6,052 nt of DNA from Oscillospiraceae bacterium. Its GTDB lineage: Bacteria; Bacillota; Clostridia; Oscillospirales; Oscillospiraceae. This document shows positions 5,712 through 6,052 of the stretch, piece after piece (the stretch's first letter is position 1; each line of letters starts with the position of its first letter). Where the stretch lies: NCBI GenBank assembly GCA_021205585.1, contig JAJPXI010000128.1:1-6052 (forward strand), written 5' to 3'. The notes beneath the pieces were generated by a model. It worked only from the letters and a program-made list of their open reading frames with translations. It was not told the DNA's origin and ran no database searches. The position numbers were made by a program, and so were the translations under genes.

Positions 5712-6052
5712 TTGACCTATCAAGAGGAATTTATCACCTTCATGGTGCGCTCCGGGGTGCTGACCTTTGGGGACTTTATCACCAAATCCGGCCGGAAAAC
5801 CCCCTATTTTATCAACACCGGCAACTACCGCACCGGGGCCCAGGCGGCCAAGCTGGGGGAGTATTACGCCGCCTGCATCCAGCAGAACGCCCCGGAGGGG
5901 ATCGACTGCCTGTTCGGCCCAGCCTACAAGGGCATTCCCCTGGTTGTCAGCGCCGCCGCCTCCTTGTACCGGGAGTATGGCCGGGATCTGCCCTACTGCT
6001 TCAACCGCAAGGAGGCCAAGGATCACGGGGAGGGCGGCTCCATGGTGGGCTA
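5712..6052 (+). CDS. pyrE: Orotate phosphoribosyltransferase (3' end missing)
   Basis: Converts orotate and phosphoribosyl pyrophosphate to orotidine 5'-phosphate in de novo pyrimidine synthesis; a cytoplasmic dimer in known family members. The first 113 residues of roughly 210-220 are visible. Seen: N-terminal TYQEEFITF, the orotate-site segment TKSGRKTPYF (24-33) with Lys25, LFGPAYKGIP (67-76) with Lys73, and the flexible catalytic loop FNRKEAKDHGEGG (97-109) with Arg99, Lys100, Lys103 and His105. With the TTG start, the numbering of Lys73 and the loop residues coincides with that of the enterobacterial enzyme, which supports this start. The PRPP-binding motif lies beyond the window edge. 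The gene has its own promoter and is divergent from the importer operon. Whether other pyr genes follow cannot be seen. Confidence 0.96.
   Translation, partial: MTYQEEFITFMVRSGVLTFGDFITKSGRKTPYFINTGNYRTGAQAAKLGEYYAACIQQNAPEGIDCLFGPAYKGIPLVVSAAASLYREYGRDLPYCFNRKEAKDHGEGGSMVG

Noticed and set aside
5742..5744. ATG as the pyrE start
   Set aside because: It would delete the conserved N-terminal helix, break the residue numbering match at Lys73/Arg99/Lys103/His105, and it lacks an SD at normal spacing.
5640..6026. Minus-strand 128-residue frame
   Set aside because: Antisense to pyrE, whose catalytic motifs establish the coding strand.
1..6052. Mobile elements, CRISPR arrays, tRNA or rRNA genes, or a defence system
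   Set aside because: I found no transposase-like frame, terminal repeats, regularly spaced repeats or tRNA-like cloverleaf. All coding space is taken by the importer and pyrE.

Overview
The window looks like chromosomal DNA of a moderately GC-rich member of the Clostridia (Bacillota), possibly the Oscillospiraceae/Lachnospirales side. The reasons are strong AAGGAGG-type ribosome binding sites, frequent GTG/TTG starts, consensus sigma-A promoters, a Ser/Asp-rich lipoprotein linker, and a PyrE of clostridial type. The organism assignment is inference from these traits, not from a search.

Minus strand, positions 5538 down to 1: one long operon for a complete ABC importer of the nickel/dipeptide/oligopeptide superfamily. 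In transcription order it holds two membrane permeases (5054-4110, 4113-3289), a lipoprotein substrate-binding protein (3245-1638), and two ATPases (1585-797 and 804 to beyond the window edge). Three of the four junctions are short overlaps or near-overlaps with Shine-Dalgarno sites; a stem-loop separates the binding protein from the ATPases.

Positions 5055-5711 hold no gene but are dense with control elements. The minus-strand transcript starts at a TTGCAA-17-TATAAT promoter and passes two small GC hairpins. It then contains an aptamer of about 200 nt that I recognise as a cobalamin (B12) riboswitch. An expression platform follows, with an intrinsic terminator and a competing antiterminator, about 50 nt before the first permease. 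The importer is therefore predicted to be shut off by cobalamin. Together with the nickel/peptide transporter family, this makes cobalt (free or chelated) or another cobalamin-related nutrient the best substrate guess.

Plus strand, 5612 onward: a divergent promoter (TTGACT-17-TATAAT) drives pyrE, encoding orotate phosphoribosyltransferase. It starts at TTG and is cut by the right edge of the window. It is metabolically unrelated to the importer and marks the neighbouring transcription unit.
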